A DNA stretch of 64,000 bases, taken from assembly GCA_039519185.1 (NCBI GenBank), contig CM076847.1, forward strand, positions 78,095,100-78,159,099, given 5' to 3'. The position numbers were made by a program, and so were the translations under genes. This document shows positions 10,677 to 22,810 of the stretch, in pieces; position 1 is the stretch's first letter; each line of letters begins with the position of its first letter. The DNA is from Astragalus membranaceus. Lineage: Eukaryota > Streptophyta > Magnoliopsida > Fabales > Fabaceae. The notes under the pieces were generated by a model. The model saw only the letters and a program-made list of their open reading frames with translations. It was not told the DNA's origin and did no database searches.

Positions 10677-11855
10677 TCTACACTATATTTATACAGCTAA
10701 ACTACATATGATTTTATCAATACTCATATTCTATCTAAAAGACACCTCAAATTGTTGAGGGTAAAAATGTCATTACACTCTATTTCTTCTTTTTTTTTTC
10801 TTTTTTTTACACTCTCTTTCCTACTTTTCACTTTTCTCTTAGTGTCTCTTTCTTTCTTTTTTTTCTTTTTCTTTTTACACTCTCTTTCCTCCTTTTTCAC
10901 ATTTCTTTTACACTCTCTTTCTTCCTTTTTTCGTTTACGTTACTTTTCCCATAAATAATTATTCTTTTTCTCTTATCACTTCAATTTAATTCTTTTAACT
11001 AAATTTCTAAATTTATACAAACACTACTTTAATTAAAAAATTTGAAGACTACTACTATAAACCTGCTATCTAAAAAATAAAAAGACTTAATGACTATTTA
11101 AATTAATAATTAATATTTAAAACAAATATTTCTTATTGATAATCTAATATCTAACTTTTATTATCTACTATAATCTACTAATCACCTAAAATAATCAATT
11201 GAAACCACGAGATAACTGCACTGATAAATACAAAACACGGGATAACTGTAGTGATATATAAAAAACACGGGATTAATATTTACCATTGATATTTATAATT
11301 TTTTTGACAATTTATAATTAAAAAAACACAAGATTAATATTTACTATTGATATTTATAATTTTTTTTTGACAATTTATAATTAATATTTACCATTGATAA
11401 TTATAATTTTTGAAAATTACTATAAACTTACTATCTAAAAAAACACGGGATAACTGCAATAATCTACTATCATCTATTAATCAACTCAAATAATCCATTG
11501 AAACTATGAGATAACTGTAATGATATATAAAAACACACAGGATAACTACACCAATATATAAAAAAACACAGAATTAATATTTGTCATTGAAAATTAAATT
11601 TTTTGAAGACTACTATAAACCTACTATCTAAAAAACAATAATATTTAATGACTATTTAAACTACTGATTAATGTTTAAAATGAATATTTCTTATTGATAA
11701 TCTACTATCTCTCTTTTACTATCTACTATAATCTACTAATCAACTAAAATAATCAATTGAAACTACGAGATAACTGCACTGATATATGAAAAAACACGAG
11801 ATTAATATTTGTCACTGATAATTAAAATTTTTGAAGTCTACTACTACAAACCTAC
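10677..11855 (+). mobile_element. Non-autonomous Helitron, 3' end lost
   Basis: The 5' end 'tctacactatatttatac' follows an A, as expected for Helitron insertion between A and T. A pyrimidine-rich tract (10760-10950) and diverged tandem units containing 'aatcaattgaaac' and 'acacgggataactgcaa' match, in opposite orientation, the Helitron at 31617-34436. No CTRR end or hairpin is present, because the array stops at 11855 where another repeat starts. There is no Rep/helicase coding. Confidence 0.65.
11291..11382 (-). repeat. Micro-insertion amplified within Helitron repeat units
   Basis: The 10-bp sequence 'atttataatt' flanks 'tttttgaca' at 11291-11319 and flanks 'tttttttgaca' at 11352-11382. 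The same insertion is thus present in two adjacent units, so it preceded their duplication. On the minus strand the insert reads 'tgtcaaaaa'. Confidence 0.45.
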
Positions 11856-13045
11856 TGTAACACCCCGGTATTTCTAACGTGTAGAGACACCGAAGATGCA
11901 CAGATGCGGAAGTTCAGAGGACACAGTTCCTGTTTAAGTATTGGACATACAAACTTTTTTCGAAATAAACACATAGTCGGAAATAACATTACTTCATAAA
12001 ATAGAAGTTCATCGGTTCCATACCGAACGGAATACAGTATCCAAGTCCAAATACCAAACAGAAACATAAAGCGGTTCGTAAAACTCATAACCCATACAAG
12101 TTTATACAACCAAATAGGACAACAAAAGAACAAATGGGGGTAAATATGACTAAGTCTTCAACACCTCCGAGAGTATGTCAACTACTCGTGCACAATAGTG
12201 TTCCTTTTTCCCTGCTTCTCTGAAAAACAACAAATATGGATTGGGTGAGATAACATTATCTCAGTGAGCTCTACCGTGCCCCCCTCACAACCCTCAGTTT
12301 AATTATAAAATTGTTGTTAATTTATTTACCGACTGTGCAACATAAATCGTGTTCTTAATTTATTTATCGAAACACCGACTGTGGAACAATTCACGAATCC
12401 CGGCGAGTCGTATTCTTATCTTATTAATCGAAACGCCGACTGTGCAACAATCACTAATCCCGACGAATCGTGCATCTAACTTAGCATAAACTGGCTATGC
12501 AACAATTCACTAATCCCGGTAACCCACGAATTGACCACGCCAAAACGTATACAGGGCCTAGGGTGAGGGCTCATGACTTCCCTTCCTAGTATGCTACTTG
12601 TCGGATCGTCACCCAACGCGATACATATGACAATACGTATCAATTCTCGAGAGTTAGATAATTTATATCTTCTTTTTGATTTTGATCACCAAAGGATCAA
12701 TCACATAAGCTTATTAGATAATTTATATCTATATCAATCTATAACCCGTTTAGATGAATTCAATAGTTAGACATCTGGCGTTATAATCATACACAATGAC
12801 ATATATAGTTATATATATTTAGTCAATCCATCAGTCGGTGTACCCACACGTATACTAGGGTTTTGGTTTTTCAATCAAATAGGCTTTCAAAGCTCTTTTT
12901 CAAAATCATGACTTGAACAAGTTCAAAATAAGGTTTTCAGCAAGGCAATATCCTTAAAATTGGTTGGGAAAAAGATTAGAAGTAGTTTGGGATCGAAAGG
13001 AGCGACGAAATGAGAAATCGGGGATCGGTAACAGAAGCTCACGCA
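11856..13045. mobile_element. LTR-like repeat fragment starting TGTAACACCCC
   Basis: The segment starts with 'tgtaacaccccggtatttc', a start common among plant LTRs. It abruptly replaces Helitron repeats on its left and TTL exon sequence on its right. No matching end or target duplication was found, so it may be a partial LTR. Inside, at about 12320-12530, units containing 'ccgactgtgcaacaa' and 'cactaatcccg' recur four times at about 60-80 bp spacing. Confidence 0.4.
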
Positions 13046-15496
13046 AGTTTAGCTGCTTGCTGAGATGCTGTCACAGCATCCTCAAACCTGTCACCACATA
13101 AAATTGCAAAGTTTTAGGTCATTCCTAATAAGGCTCAGATAATGTATCATGTTGAATTATAAGAATGCAATATTAGGGTAAAGATGATAATTTTTTTATG
13201 ATGTTATATGAATAAATTGTTGGTCCGGTTTTGTTTTTTAAGGTTGTTAACACTAGACATTAATTAGCAAGCATAACCATTTCAATGTGGTCCCTTATTT
13301 CCTAAATTGCTGTTTTTTGTTAACATATCTACACCAAACAATTGAGTACTATTTTGTCAAAGATATGAAAGTAAAACATTTTCACCAACCTGCCAGCTGC
13401 CAAGTAAATCTGTACTCCTATCATCAAAAGGTAAGCAGTACGAGACAGGCCAAATAATTTAGTACGCCAATCAAGGTCAAATTTTGGCACTTTGTCGTAT
13501 GTGGAATATGCCTCTTGATGCCTTAAGAGCTTCAACAACGCTTCAGTTTGTAAAGCATACACCTGAAGAAGCACACACAACACAACCATTTTTTGATCAG
13601 CATAAGTGTTGCACCCCGAAAAATCCGGTTGGGATTTCTCGATGTACAACGTGGAAGATAAATGAAGCCGCCATCAATATTTTAGTTTCTAGACGAAAAC
13701 ATTGAAAAAACGTCTTTTTATACAAGGCGGGTGGTCTTTTCGAAATCAAGAGATGTAGGTTCGGGGGTCGGTTAGACACGGGGAAGATATAAGCACCCCG
13801 CATCTCCTTTCTACCGAAAGGGAACCATTAATTTGATGTGTGGTTTCGACAAAGTTTGATTTGAAACGATGTTCTATTTCTTTTCGTTTTTTCTTTTTTT
13901 ATTTGAGAAAAGCGTTTGGAAAGAAGACGGGGAAAAGAAAGATTTTTTTTGGTATTTTTTGAAAAGGGTGCTTGACGGGACGTGGCCCGCTCCTACGTAT
14001 CCTCAGATGCAATGAGGAAATCAAAGCTACGTAGTTCTCCTGGGTTGAGAAACTTTGGGTGTGTTGGTGTCTTTTATTGCAGGGGTTCTCGGGTCTGAAC
14101 TGTACAGTCCACTAACCCTAAAACATAGACATCCCCGCCCGTACAGACGACGTGCCCCCTACTTATTGAAAATGATTTGAATTATTTGAGGAAAAGATTG
14201 GTTGTGAGGTTGGTTGCTTTTATTTGAGCAAGTATCTTAGGCTCGCACGAACTGTACAGCTCGCTAACCCTAAGACGCTAACCAACTCGGATGTACATCC
14301 GACTTGATTCCTCACTCATTTTTGAAATAGGGTTGAAGTTGTTAATTACTTGCTTTAATTCTCATAAGTGTCCCAAGATGTTTGAGTTGTACAACTCCGA
14401 TCTTAGGATGCTAGTCAACACCGGCCGTACGTCCGACTTGACTCCTTATGAGCTTTCAAAAAGGTTTGTTATTGATCTTAGAAAGAATTTGATTGTCTTA
14501 TGAAAACAACTTGAGAAACGTTGAGCTTTGGAAAAAGCTTTGGAAAAGAATTGATTTGAAGAAAGGGGAAGAGAGTTTGAGGGTGATATTGATCACAAAG
14601 AGTTTGTTGGGATGGCGTGGCATCCAAAAGAAAAAGAAGTAGAGAATTCAATCAATTTCCAAGTCAAGAACCAAAGTGCGAATTTTAACAAATTGCAAGC
14701 AAATCAATCATCAATGCAAGCATAGGCATACACATTACCAATTATAACATTTGCGCACAAGGATGACAATTAGTCTCCAACATTTAATGGCATGCCTATG
14801 CAAGATCAACACTAACCACATAACTTGCAAGAAAGGGTACGTAGAGTGGTGATGCGAAAAGTTCAAATCAATCTAGGTATCAACACATGATAAGGTCCGA
14901 GGTTGAATCCCTTTTGGTAATCCTTGACACTTGGTACAATGCACAAGTGCATAAGTGTCTAGTCCTCTTACCAAATCATCAACACTAAAAACAAATTATA
15001 GACCTAGGATGGATATCACATTTGCAAGACTACAAATGACCAAATGAAAGCACTTACAAGTTATTTTTATGATCAAGATTAAAGCCTAATTTCAAGTAAA
15101 TACAAGATTACACAACCAAACCCATCACAAATCTCTAAACCCTAATTTATTTAAAAAATGCGAAATGAACATAGACTCTAAACTTCGTTTTATTCATGAA
15201 AACAAACAAACCAAAAACTTGATAGCCCCACAAGTGCACGGGTCGTATCGCGTAATAAAAGAGTATCGGTCCACATGGAGAGCCTAAGTGAATACCAATT
15301 TAATTTTTCAAAGTTGATTAACTTAAAAGAAAGTGTTTTTAGAAAGAAGAAATGTTTTAGTAAAGTCTCCTCACTCATGATCATTGTGGACAAGAGAGGA
15401 GAAAAGAAAATAAAAGAAGAAAACATAAAGTTAAATAGCGAGAAATAAAAGAAAGCGGTAAAGTGCAAAATCATAAATAGCGGAATTGTGAATGAC

Positions 15497-16087
15497 AAGA
15501 AAATAAATTGCTTGAAAAGTAAATTGCAAGTAATTTAAATGACTTGGAAAGTTAAAGAGCAAGGAAAGTAAATGAGCAAGAAAGTAAATGAGCAAGAAAG
15601 TAAATGACTTGGAAAATAAAAGTGCAAGAAAGTAAATAACTTGGAAAATAAAGGTGCAAGAAATTAAATAGCAAGAAAAGTAAATGACTTGAAAAATAAA
15701 GGTGCAAGGAATTAAAGGAGCAAGAAAGTAAATGACTTGGAAAATAAAGGTGCAAGAAAGTAAATGACTTGGAAAATAAAGGTGCAAGAAAGTAAATGAC
15801 TTGGAAAATAAAAGGGCAAGAAAATAAATAGCAAGAAAAGTAAATGACTTGAAAAATAAAGGTGCAAGAAATTAAAGGAGCAAGAAAGTAAATGACTTGG
15901 AAAATAAATGTGCAAGAAAGTAAATGACTTGGAAAATAAAAGGGCAAGAAAATAAATAGCAAGAATTTAAAGGGGCAAGAAAGTAAATGACTTGGAAAAT
16001 AAATGTGCAAGAAAGTAAATGACTTGGAAAATAAAAGGGCAAGAAAATAAATAGCAAGAATTTAAAGGGGCAAGAAAGTAAATAAAC
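15497..16087. repeat. Minisatellite of ~30-bp gcaagaaagtaaatgac units
   Basis: About 18 units carry 'gcaagaaagtaaatgactt' and 'ggaaaataaa'. Some units are fused into higher-order blocks of about 130 bp, for example near 15840 and 15960. The array lies inside the solo LTR. Frames through it translate to repetitive Phe/Ser/His-rich peptides and are not genes. Confidence 0.85.
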
Positions 16088-16515
16088 AAGAATAGTAAAC
16101 TAAAATGAGGTTGAATCATATTTTGCAATCCTCTCACTTAAATTATGGTGCTCCAAACACAAGTGAGAATCAAATTGCAAAATCATCAACCAACAAGAGT
16201 AGTAAACTAAGATGAGGTTGAATCATATTTTGCAATCCTCTCATTTAAATTATGGTGCTCCAAGCACAAGTGAGAATCAAATTGCAAAATCATCAACAAA
16301 CAAGAGTAGTAAACTAAGATGAGGTTGAATCATATTTTGCAATCCTCTCACTTAAATTATGGTGCTCCAAACACAAGTGAGAATCAAGTTGCAAAATCAT
16401 CAACAAACAAGAGTAGTAAACTAAGATGAGGTTGAATCATGTCTTGCAATCCTCTCACTTAAATTATGATGCTTTAAGCACAAGTGAGAATCAAGTTGCA
16501 AAATCATCAACAACA
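16088..16515. repeat. Four tandem copies of a 107-bp unit
   Basis: Units start at 16088, 16195, 16302 and 16409, each exactly 107 bp after the last. They share 'gatgaggttgaatcat', 'tgcaatcctctca' and 'caagtgagaatcaa'. Copies differ at only a few positions. The array sits inside the solo LTR directly after the 30-bp minisatellite. Confidence 0.9.
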
Positions 16516-19235
16516 CAAGTATTTGCAAGTAATATGGACTAAAAGTCACATTTAACACAAGGATTTAAATACTAATAACAAGGTTGATCAACATCAAGTA
16601 AAAAGGAACAACAAGATAAATTAAAACCCCAAAGAAAATGCGAACCACATAGGAGACAAAATCACATGTTTATTCCATTAAAATGCAAAGATCAACACAA
16701 AATAACAACAAACTACATTTTAAGATGAAAATGATGATTATGCGAAAATGATGAAGAGAATATGAATTTCGATGCAAAGTATTGTAAATGATGTAAGGGT
16801 TTTAGAGATTCACCTAGGATCCGAACTAGTAGAAGTAAGAAATGAAGAACAAGTAACCAAATCAACTAAAGTCTTCAAGAAATGGTCCAAGAAACCCCAC
16901 ACAAATTCCCAAATACCCAAGTGCTTGATGAGGAGAAAATGAAATGGATGGTGAAAGGAGGAAAATCTATGAAGGAGGAGTGGATTTGAAGTGATTTGGT
17001 GATGTTTGGGTGATGGAAAACAAAAAGATGGAGGGAGGAGGAGGAGAGGGGGCTACGGCCAAGGCAAGGGAAAGAGGGGAGAGAGTTGTGTGCTAGGTTT
17101 GGTGGAGGAGAGAATGAGGCCAAGGAAGTTGTGATGTGTGGAAAATGAAAGGGTATTTATAGGGTGGGAGTGAGCTTTGGGGTAAAATGGTAATCAAACC
17201 AATTAAATCAATTAACATTCAGCTGAATATTAATAAATAAAATCAATTTGAACTTGGTCACCAAGTTAGAGGGTACTTTAGTCATTGGCTTTGAGAGGTG
17301 CACTAGGATTAGACTTTAAATTTTAATGGAGGGTGGAGATGCATCATCACATGGATTGAGGGTGTTGAAGAAACACAAATGGAGAGGGAAATGGGAGAGG
17401 GGGCTGTTCGCCCAGCACCATGAGGAGAGGAGGGAAGGAAAAAGGAAAAATGCAAGCTTGCACAAAATAGTACATTTTGTCTTATTGAGGACACTACCTT
17501 ATTTTCATTCTTTTTGATTTTTCTTTTTATGATCATTCTTTTATTCCATGAAGATTCTTTTTTTATTTTGGGCTCATCTTAGGATTCAATCATTGGGCCC
17601 AAAATTCCATGACAACACCATTCCCAAAATTGATTTTGGGCCCCACTCTAGCGAAAATGACCATTTTGCCCTTTCGTTCGAAAAATGAGTTTTATGCTAG
17701 AAAACTTAATATTTATGCGCACAAAAAAAATCACAACTAAGCACAAATCTTCCTCAAATAAACCTTTGGTGATGCTTCGGTGATTTGGGACGGAAAAAAC
17801 CGCTTTTAGCGTGAAATGACCAAAATGCCCTTTCACCCTAAAAACCCTAGTTTTTTGCCCAAGGCACATTTTCACTTTAAAAATGACTTTTCCCCCTAGG
17901 AATGACCTCTAAGACCTTGGGATGCATGCTAAGTTGCTTGTTCTGAGAAAATATCCCGTATTTGCGAAATGACTAAAATACCCTTTTGCACTGAAAAACT
18001 CTGAATTGTCCAAAAGTACATTCCAACTCCAAAAATGATTTTAGAAACTTTGACATGACTTCTATAACCCTAAATGCAATGCATGATGCTCTTTTCCCTT
18101 ATTTATTTATTTTTTGGGGAAAAATAGGATTTTGACCTAAGCCGGACAAAATTGGGGTATGACAATAAGACATACCATGAATCATACAACTTCAAAAGAA
18201 AACATTTGAGCAATCCAACTAACCTGTGGAGCTGAATCCATACCCAAGGATATTGCAGACTCAGTTTCTTTCAGTATAGTTTTCCAATCGTTTACATTCC
18301 TTGCTTCATTGCATTTATCAAGATGATTTTGAAGAGCCTGGACTTGGAATACAAATTCTGAATCAACTAATGAAGTTTTATTATTGCAATTCAGTGCCTT
18401 TTCTGCTTCTCCCAACCTGCATTAAAATTTTCAATTCGATTAACAAAGAGTACTATTAAAATTGACTACTACTTGTAGTAGTACTTATTCTAGCAAGTTC
18501 CAAAGTATTACCATTAGGCTCTTGATTCTGTTGAATTGAGGTTCTTACTGCAGCATCTGAAGGCCTTCCATTTTGGCTGTTCAAAGGTGCACGATGAATA
18601 GAAGAAGGGCTTATTCTGGCATCCACTTTTGGTGCCAGAGGCTCTTTGGGAACCTTTGGTTCATGGATATCTTTCTGTTGTTCATTGTTGATAGTCTTCA
18701 TGGGTAGTGAATGAACAGATGAGTTTCTGAGCTTGTTGTTTTTGATTTTGAAAATTCTTCCTACGAACACGTCTCAGCAAACACACAAAACAGCAAACAG
18801 AGGTTAGGGTTTTGAAAAAGAAAATCATTATATCAACAGCAAAACAGAATGTAATTGAAGAATCTACCTAGTGGAACGGTCCGCGGCAAAACCTTGCAAC
18901 AGAGAGCCTGAAAACAGAAGATCAAAATCTTAGGGTTTCGCTGAAGATTAAAGAAATCAGTGAAACAAGAAAGATAAGTGAGAGATCCATACCTTGTGTA
19001 GTCTCTGCTGTAGTTAGCTTGAAGGATTCAAGCTTCGTTTGGCTTCGCGAACCAGAGAGAGATATGAAGATTCAGTATTCAGAGAAGATTCAACAGAACC
19101 TTCTGAAATCGTGAGTTGTAGGGGAAGCTTCGCGTGGAAGAAGAAGGAACCAGAGAAGAAAGGAGAAGAAGGAACCAGTGACTGAGTCGTTTTTTGTAGA
19201 TCTACTGTTCCCAGTTGTAGATCCAATTTCAGATC

Positions 19236-19450
19236 CAGACGTGAGGAAGAGGAACAGAGGGAGCGTGAGAAGTGAGCGTGAGAAGACGGTGTGAAGAGGA
19301 ACGGAGTGAGCGTGAGAGAGTGAGGAAGGTGACGGTGAGGGAGTGAGGGAGTGAGGGTGAGGAAGGTGGCGATGAGGGAGTGAGGGTGACGGTGAGGGGG
19401 TGGGGGAGTGAGGGTGACGGTGAGGGGTGAGGGAGTGAGGGTGAAGAAGA
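19236..19450. repeat. G-rich minisatellite (gtgagggtgacggtgaggg)
   Basis: Imperfect units of gagggtgacggtgaggg and gagggagtgag recur across about 200 bases. No coding frame is supported here. Confidence 0.7.
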
Positions 19451-19562
19451 AGGATTAGAGAGAAGAGTTTTGATTTGCTTTTTGCATTTAGGGTTCGCGT
19501 GAGAGTGAGAATGGAGAGGAGAGGAGTGTTCTGATTCTGATAGTGAGGCGAATGAAGGGTGA

Positions 19563-19858
19563 TTTTTTTTTTTATTTTAGTACTTCTAAAGTACTAAAAT
19601 AGAAAAAAAGAATTTCACCCTTAATTACAAGTTTGCCACCGTGTCTACTTATGTAGTCAGGCGAATACACGTCTGACTTCTAAAGTCTAATTTTTTTCCT
19701 ATTTTTTCACTTTAGAAGTCAGGCGTGTATCCGCTTGACTTTAAAACTTGCGAGTTTTGCCTCTTAATTACAAGTTTGCCACCGTGTCTACTTATGTAGT
19801 CAGGCATCTGAGCGCCTGACTTTAAATGTCTAATTCTAATCCCATTTTTGCACTAGTG
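19563..19858. mobile_element. Terminal fragment of a non-autonomous CACTA element
   Basis: The right edge 'cccatttttgcactagtg' (19841-19858) reads inward from the end as 'cactagtgcaaaaatggg', a CACTA terminal repeat. Next to it are sub-terminal repeats: 'gtagtcaggc' and 'aattacaagtttgccaccg' each occur twice (near 19620-19660 and 19770-19805), and inverted 'gcctgac'/'gtcaggc' motifs recur. The opposite end was not found. Confidence 0.55.
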
Positions 19859-19899
19859 AATGAGGAGAAATACGTGACGACGACGGCGACGGTGGTTGC

Positions 19900-21290
19900 A
19901 ACAACGAATCAGTGATAACGAGCTGAGGACGCCGAAAACGTGCAAGGGAATAATATAGCGCATAGATGGTGCAGGGCGCGACGTCTATGGCAACACATGT
20001 AGCTGTCGCGTTGAAGGTGAGCAGTGGTGATAGAGGCACAGCGGGGAGGCATAGTTAGAGGGTAGGGTCGGAGAAGACGAAGTCGCATTCATTTCTGAAA
20101 CTAGATCTGACTTTTGAGTTTTTTAATTAATTTTTGAAGACACTTAAATCACAGCCGTCAAATCTCATTTATGCCACGTGCGATCTTATAAAACAAACTG
20201 GAAATGTCCATTTCCTCTCATGGAGAGGATCCGGACCCGATCCAAGCCTCATTAGAACCGGGTTGCGGTGCTAGACGTCACAGTTTCCAACAACACTTCT
20301 GTCCATTTTTTTTAGCATTGTTAGTTATGATTCTTCATGAGTTTCAATATGAATAAAACTCCTAAGGAAATGCACTAAAATATTAATACCAAAATAGCGA
20401 GAAGTTCGTATAAAATGCACTAAATCGGGTGGCAAACTTCCATGAGTTCATAATCAATTTTTTCCATTTTACTTCAAGATTTTTCATGGGTTTTACTTAG
20501 AATAAGTTTCTTTCTTATCGCTCTAACAAAAAAAATCCTATTTTCAAAAGGCAAAAAAAACAAGAAATTTGAACTCCGGTATTCAGTTTTTGGAACCCTA
20601 AAAGCCGCTACTATTTTATGAGATTCTCCCATGGTTGACGAAAATTCATGAAACTCTGTCATTAGATATGTATGATCAAACTCTACAAAATCTATTGTTT
20701 AAACTTTTAAGAGAAATGTTAAATGATATGAAAAGTAAGAAAAACAAAACAAGGTAGTTGGTGTGTAGTGTTAGTTGGTGCCTGCAATTCAGCTTTCATA
20801 CATTTCTTACAAAAACTATTTTTACTAAATAGCAATACTCAACTTTTAATTTCTTGTACATCATTCAAAATTTTACCCTAATTCAATCGAAAATGCCAAA
20901 AAAAGTAGAAACTCAAAAAAATACATATGAAAGGGACGAAATCCTTTGATAAAGGTCCTAAACCCAATAATATAGAATTAGCGAAAAAGGTATTACTATG
21001 ACTACATCTTGTGTTGTTTGTGATGATGCATATGAAAATAGTTGACCTATTTTTTTGACATGCTCAAAGTCTAGAAGATGTTGGATTGAACTTAAAATAT
21101 GGCATTTTATAGAACAAAGTCTATCTAAATTTTGTTGCAGTTAAAAGTAGCATCAGTTACCAACATCCTTATTATAGAACAAAGTCTAAATGAGCATCAG
21201 TTTATTAATTTTTCTATGACTATCTATAACATTTGGTATTACAGCAATCTTAAACTTCGGGAGAATAAGGATGAACCAGTTAAAAGTATC
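19900..21290. other. Intergenic DNA, no gene recognised
   Basis: Only short non-homologous frames occur here. No repeat termini were recognised. Confidence 0.5.
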
Positions 21291-21384
21291 CTGCCTTGTG
21301 CTCACAATTGATTGGGATTCTTAGCCAAGGATTAATACCTACAAAAATACCACAAGACATGTTTATTCCACATTCTGCACATCA

Positions 21385-21866
21385 AGCCAATTTGCATCTT
21401 TCAACTTGGTCAAAGCCACCTCCTGGATGTGTGAAATGCAACATCAACGCGGGTTTTGACGGGGCGGTGTTGGTCTTGGCATTGGTATTTGTGTTAGGGG
21501 GCCTTTGAAAGAGTTTCTCATGGCAAGAACTTTAAAGAAAAAATTCACAATTTAGTGTCAATGAAGGGGGCCTTTTGGACTTTGGTATGCAATCAAATGA
21601 CTTACAGGATCACAATTTAGTGTCAAAGGAAGGATGTTTAAGAATATGGCTCTATTATTTTAAATTGTAAAAGACACCTTCATAGTTTTTCTCAACTTAG
21701 CAAAGTTGTTTTTGGCAAGAGACGAGCAAACATGGTAACTCATTCTTTAGCAAAAATATATAGCCATTAATTGTAGTCTTGTTCTCAAGTTTTTACTTTA
21801 ATTCCAAGTTGTATTGCTACTTTTATTATGAATAAAATGCAATAGATATTTTTATGTAAAAAAAAA
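21385..21866 (+). pseudogene. LINE 3' remnant with RNase H domain
   Basis: 'TWSKPPPGCVKCNINAGFDG' is the typical start of a plant LINE RNase H domain. A shifted frame then continues with 'GIGICVRGPLKEFLMAR', and later 'RRANMVTHSLAK' matches the domain's usual carboxy end. Several frameshifts and an internal duplication break it. The segment ends in 'gaataaaatgcaatag' and an A-rich tail, as expected for the 3' end of a LINE copy. Confidence 0.65.
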
Positions 21867-22172
21867 GAATTTGATATCAAAAGATAAACAATAATTGGAT
21901 CATTATAAGACTTTAGATTATCCATATGTATTTACTTGTCAAAGACGTGATCAAAAGTTAATTACTTTAGATTATCCCTTTGTTCTCAATGGGACAACCC
22001 GTAGAGCAAGTAAAAGAATAATGTGACAACAAAGGGTAAATCGAAAACCCATCATAACGGTCTCCTAGTAGATCAACATCAGGAATTCATAGCTAATTAG
22101 CAATTAATCACAATTTTAGGGGATCTAAACATCATCGAATAGATCATAACATTAGTTGATTTTTATGGCAAC

Positions 22173-22266
22173 CCAAAAATCTGAGTTTTTTTTAGTATAA
22201 ATCGGGTATCCTCTACGTGCAACTGCAAAAACTAATATCTCGGGCCGGGTAGCCAAAAATCTGAGT
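22173..22266 (-). mobile_element. 5'-truncated retroposon, 66 bp, 14-bp duplication
   Basis: The duplication 'ccaaaaatctgagt' occurs at 22173-22186 and 22253-22266. The 66 bases between them end, on the minus strand, in 'gatttatactaaaaaaa'. It is a short tail of a SINE or LINE. The source family was not identified. Confidence 0.6.
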
Positions 22267-22810
22267 CGATTGTAGCTCATAATAATTAAATTAATTAGAA
22301 AATTTCTAACACAACGGTGAAACGACAAAACCCCACTAATTTGCATCTCACTTAAAGTTCAAAATTAACACTTGTTACAAGTTTAATCCCTTTTTAAGTA
22401 AAATTTGGGTTCAAATTTTGTAAATAATATGAAATACTAAATAAGCTTTATTCCTTTACATGAATTTGCTATACTGAATCTAGATTAGTAGTTGTGCGGT
22501 TTGGAGATTTTCGGATTACAAAAATATCAATCTCAAAGAAAAAACAAAGTTACGATTAGAAGGATTACCGACCTTAAATAATGTCATTTTCGTCTTTTCT
22601 TAATTACGTCACTAAATAATCATGTCAACACAAATAAATAAACTAAGTTGTTCCAAACATTTATAAGGTATCTTAAAAAAGAATAATGAACAAAATTTAA
22701 CTCTTTCTTTAGAAAAAAATTGAAATGTAAGGACTAAGGAAAGGTGAAGTTTGCTCACGCAATCTAACTCTTTCTTATAGTTTATACTACTAGTGGGAAC
22801 ATAATTTATA

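Larger units (their letters stand above)
13602..18170. mobile_element. Solo LTR, probably Ogre-like, with 5-bp duplication
   Basis: The body is 13607-18165 (4559 bp). It starts 'tgttgcaccccg', ends 'ggggtatgaca', and is flanked by the perfect 5-bp duplication 'ataag' (13602-13606 and 18166-18170). I found no second LTR copy, primer site or coding frame inside, so it reads as one very long LTR left by recombination. LTRs of 4-6 kb are known from legume Ogre elements (Ty3/gypsy, Tat lineage). That family name is inferred from length and host. The body contains two tandem arrays, listed separately. Confidence 0.7.
13039..18770 (-). pseudogene. TTL4: TTL4-like TPR gene remnant, split and truncated
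   Basis: Pieces of a TTL (tetratricopeptide thioredoxin-like) gene run on the minus strand. These scaffold proteins act in brassinosteroid and stress signalling. The N-terminal piece at 18770-about 18486 contains 'QNGRPSDAAVRTSIQQ'. Exons follow at 18416-18224 ('LGEAEKALNCNN' ... 'DWKTILKETESAISLG'), 13562-13390 ('VYALQTEALLKLLRHQEAYS' ... 'QIYLAAGR') and 13087-13039 ('FEDAVTASQQAAKL'). Phases at these junctions agree (0, then 2). A 4559-bp solo LTR sits in the intron between the second and third pieces. Missing are the usual ATG (the first frame follows a TGA), the first TPR repeats, everything after 'AAKL', and the thioredoxin-like domain. The last exon runs into an unrelated repeat and stops at once. 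Inferred dead. Confidence 0.75.

Noticed and set aside
15431..16057. Several overlapping minus-strand frames with repeated LYFPSHLLSC-like peptides
   Set aside because: They are translations of the 30-bp minisatellite in different frames, with no start context or homology.
16088..16515. Regular 107-bp direct repeats that could suggest a CRISPR-like array
   Set aside because: Units are contiguous without unique spacers, lie in a plant LTR, and no cas-type genes are present.
19836..20039. Minus-strand frame beside the CACTA end
   Set aside because: No homology, and it starts inside the transposon terminus.
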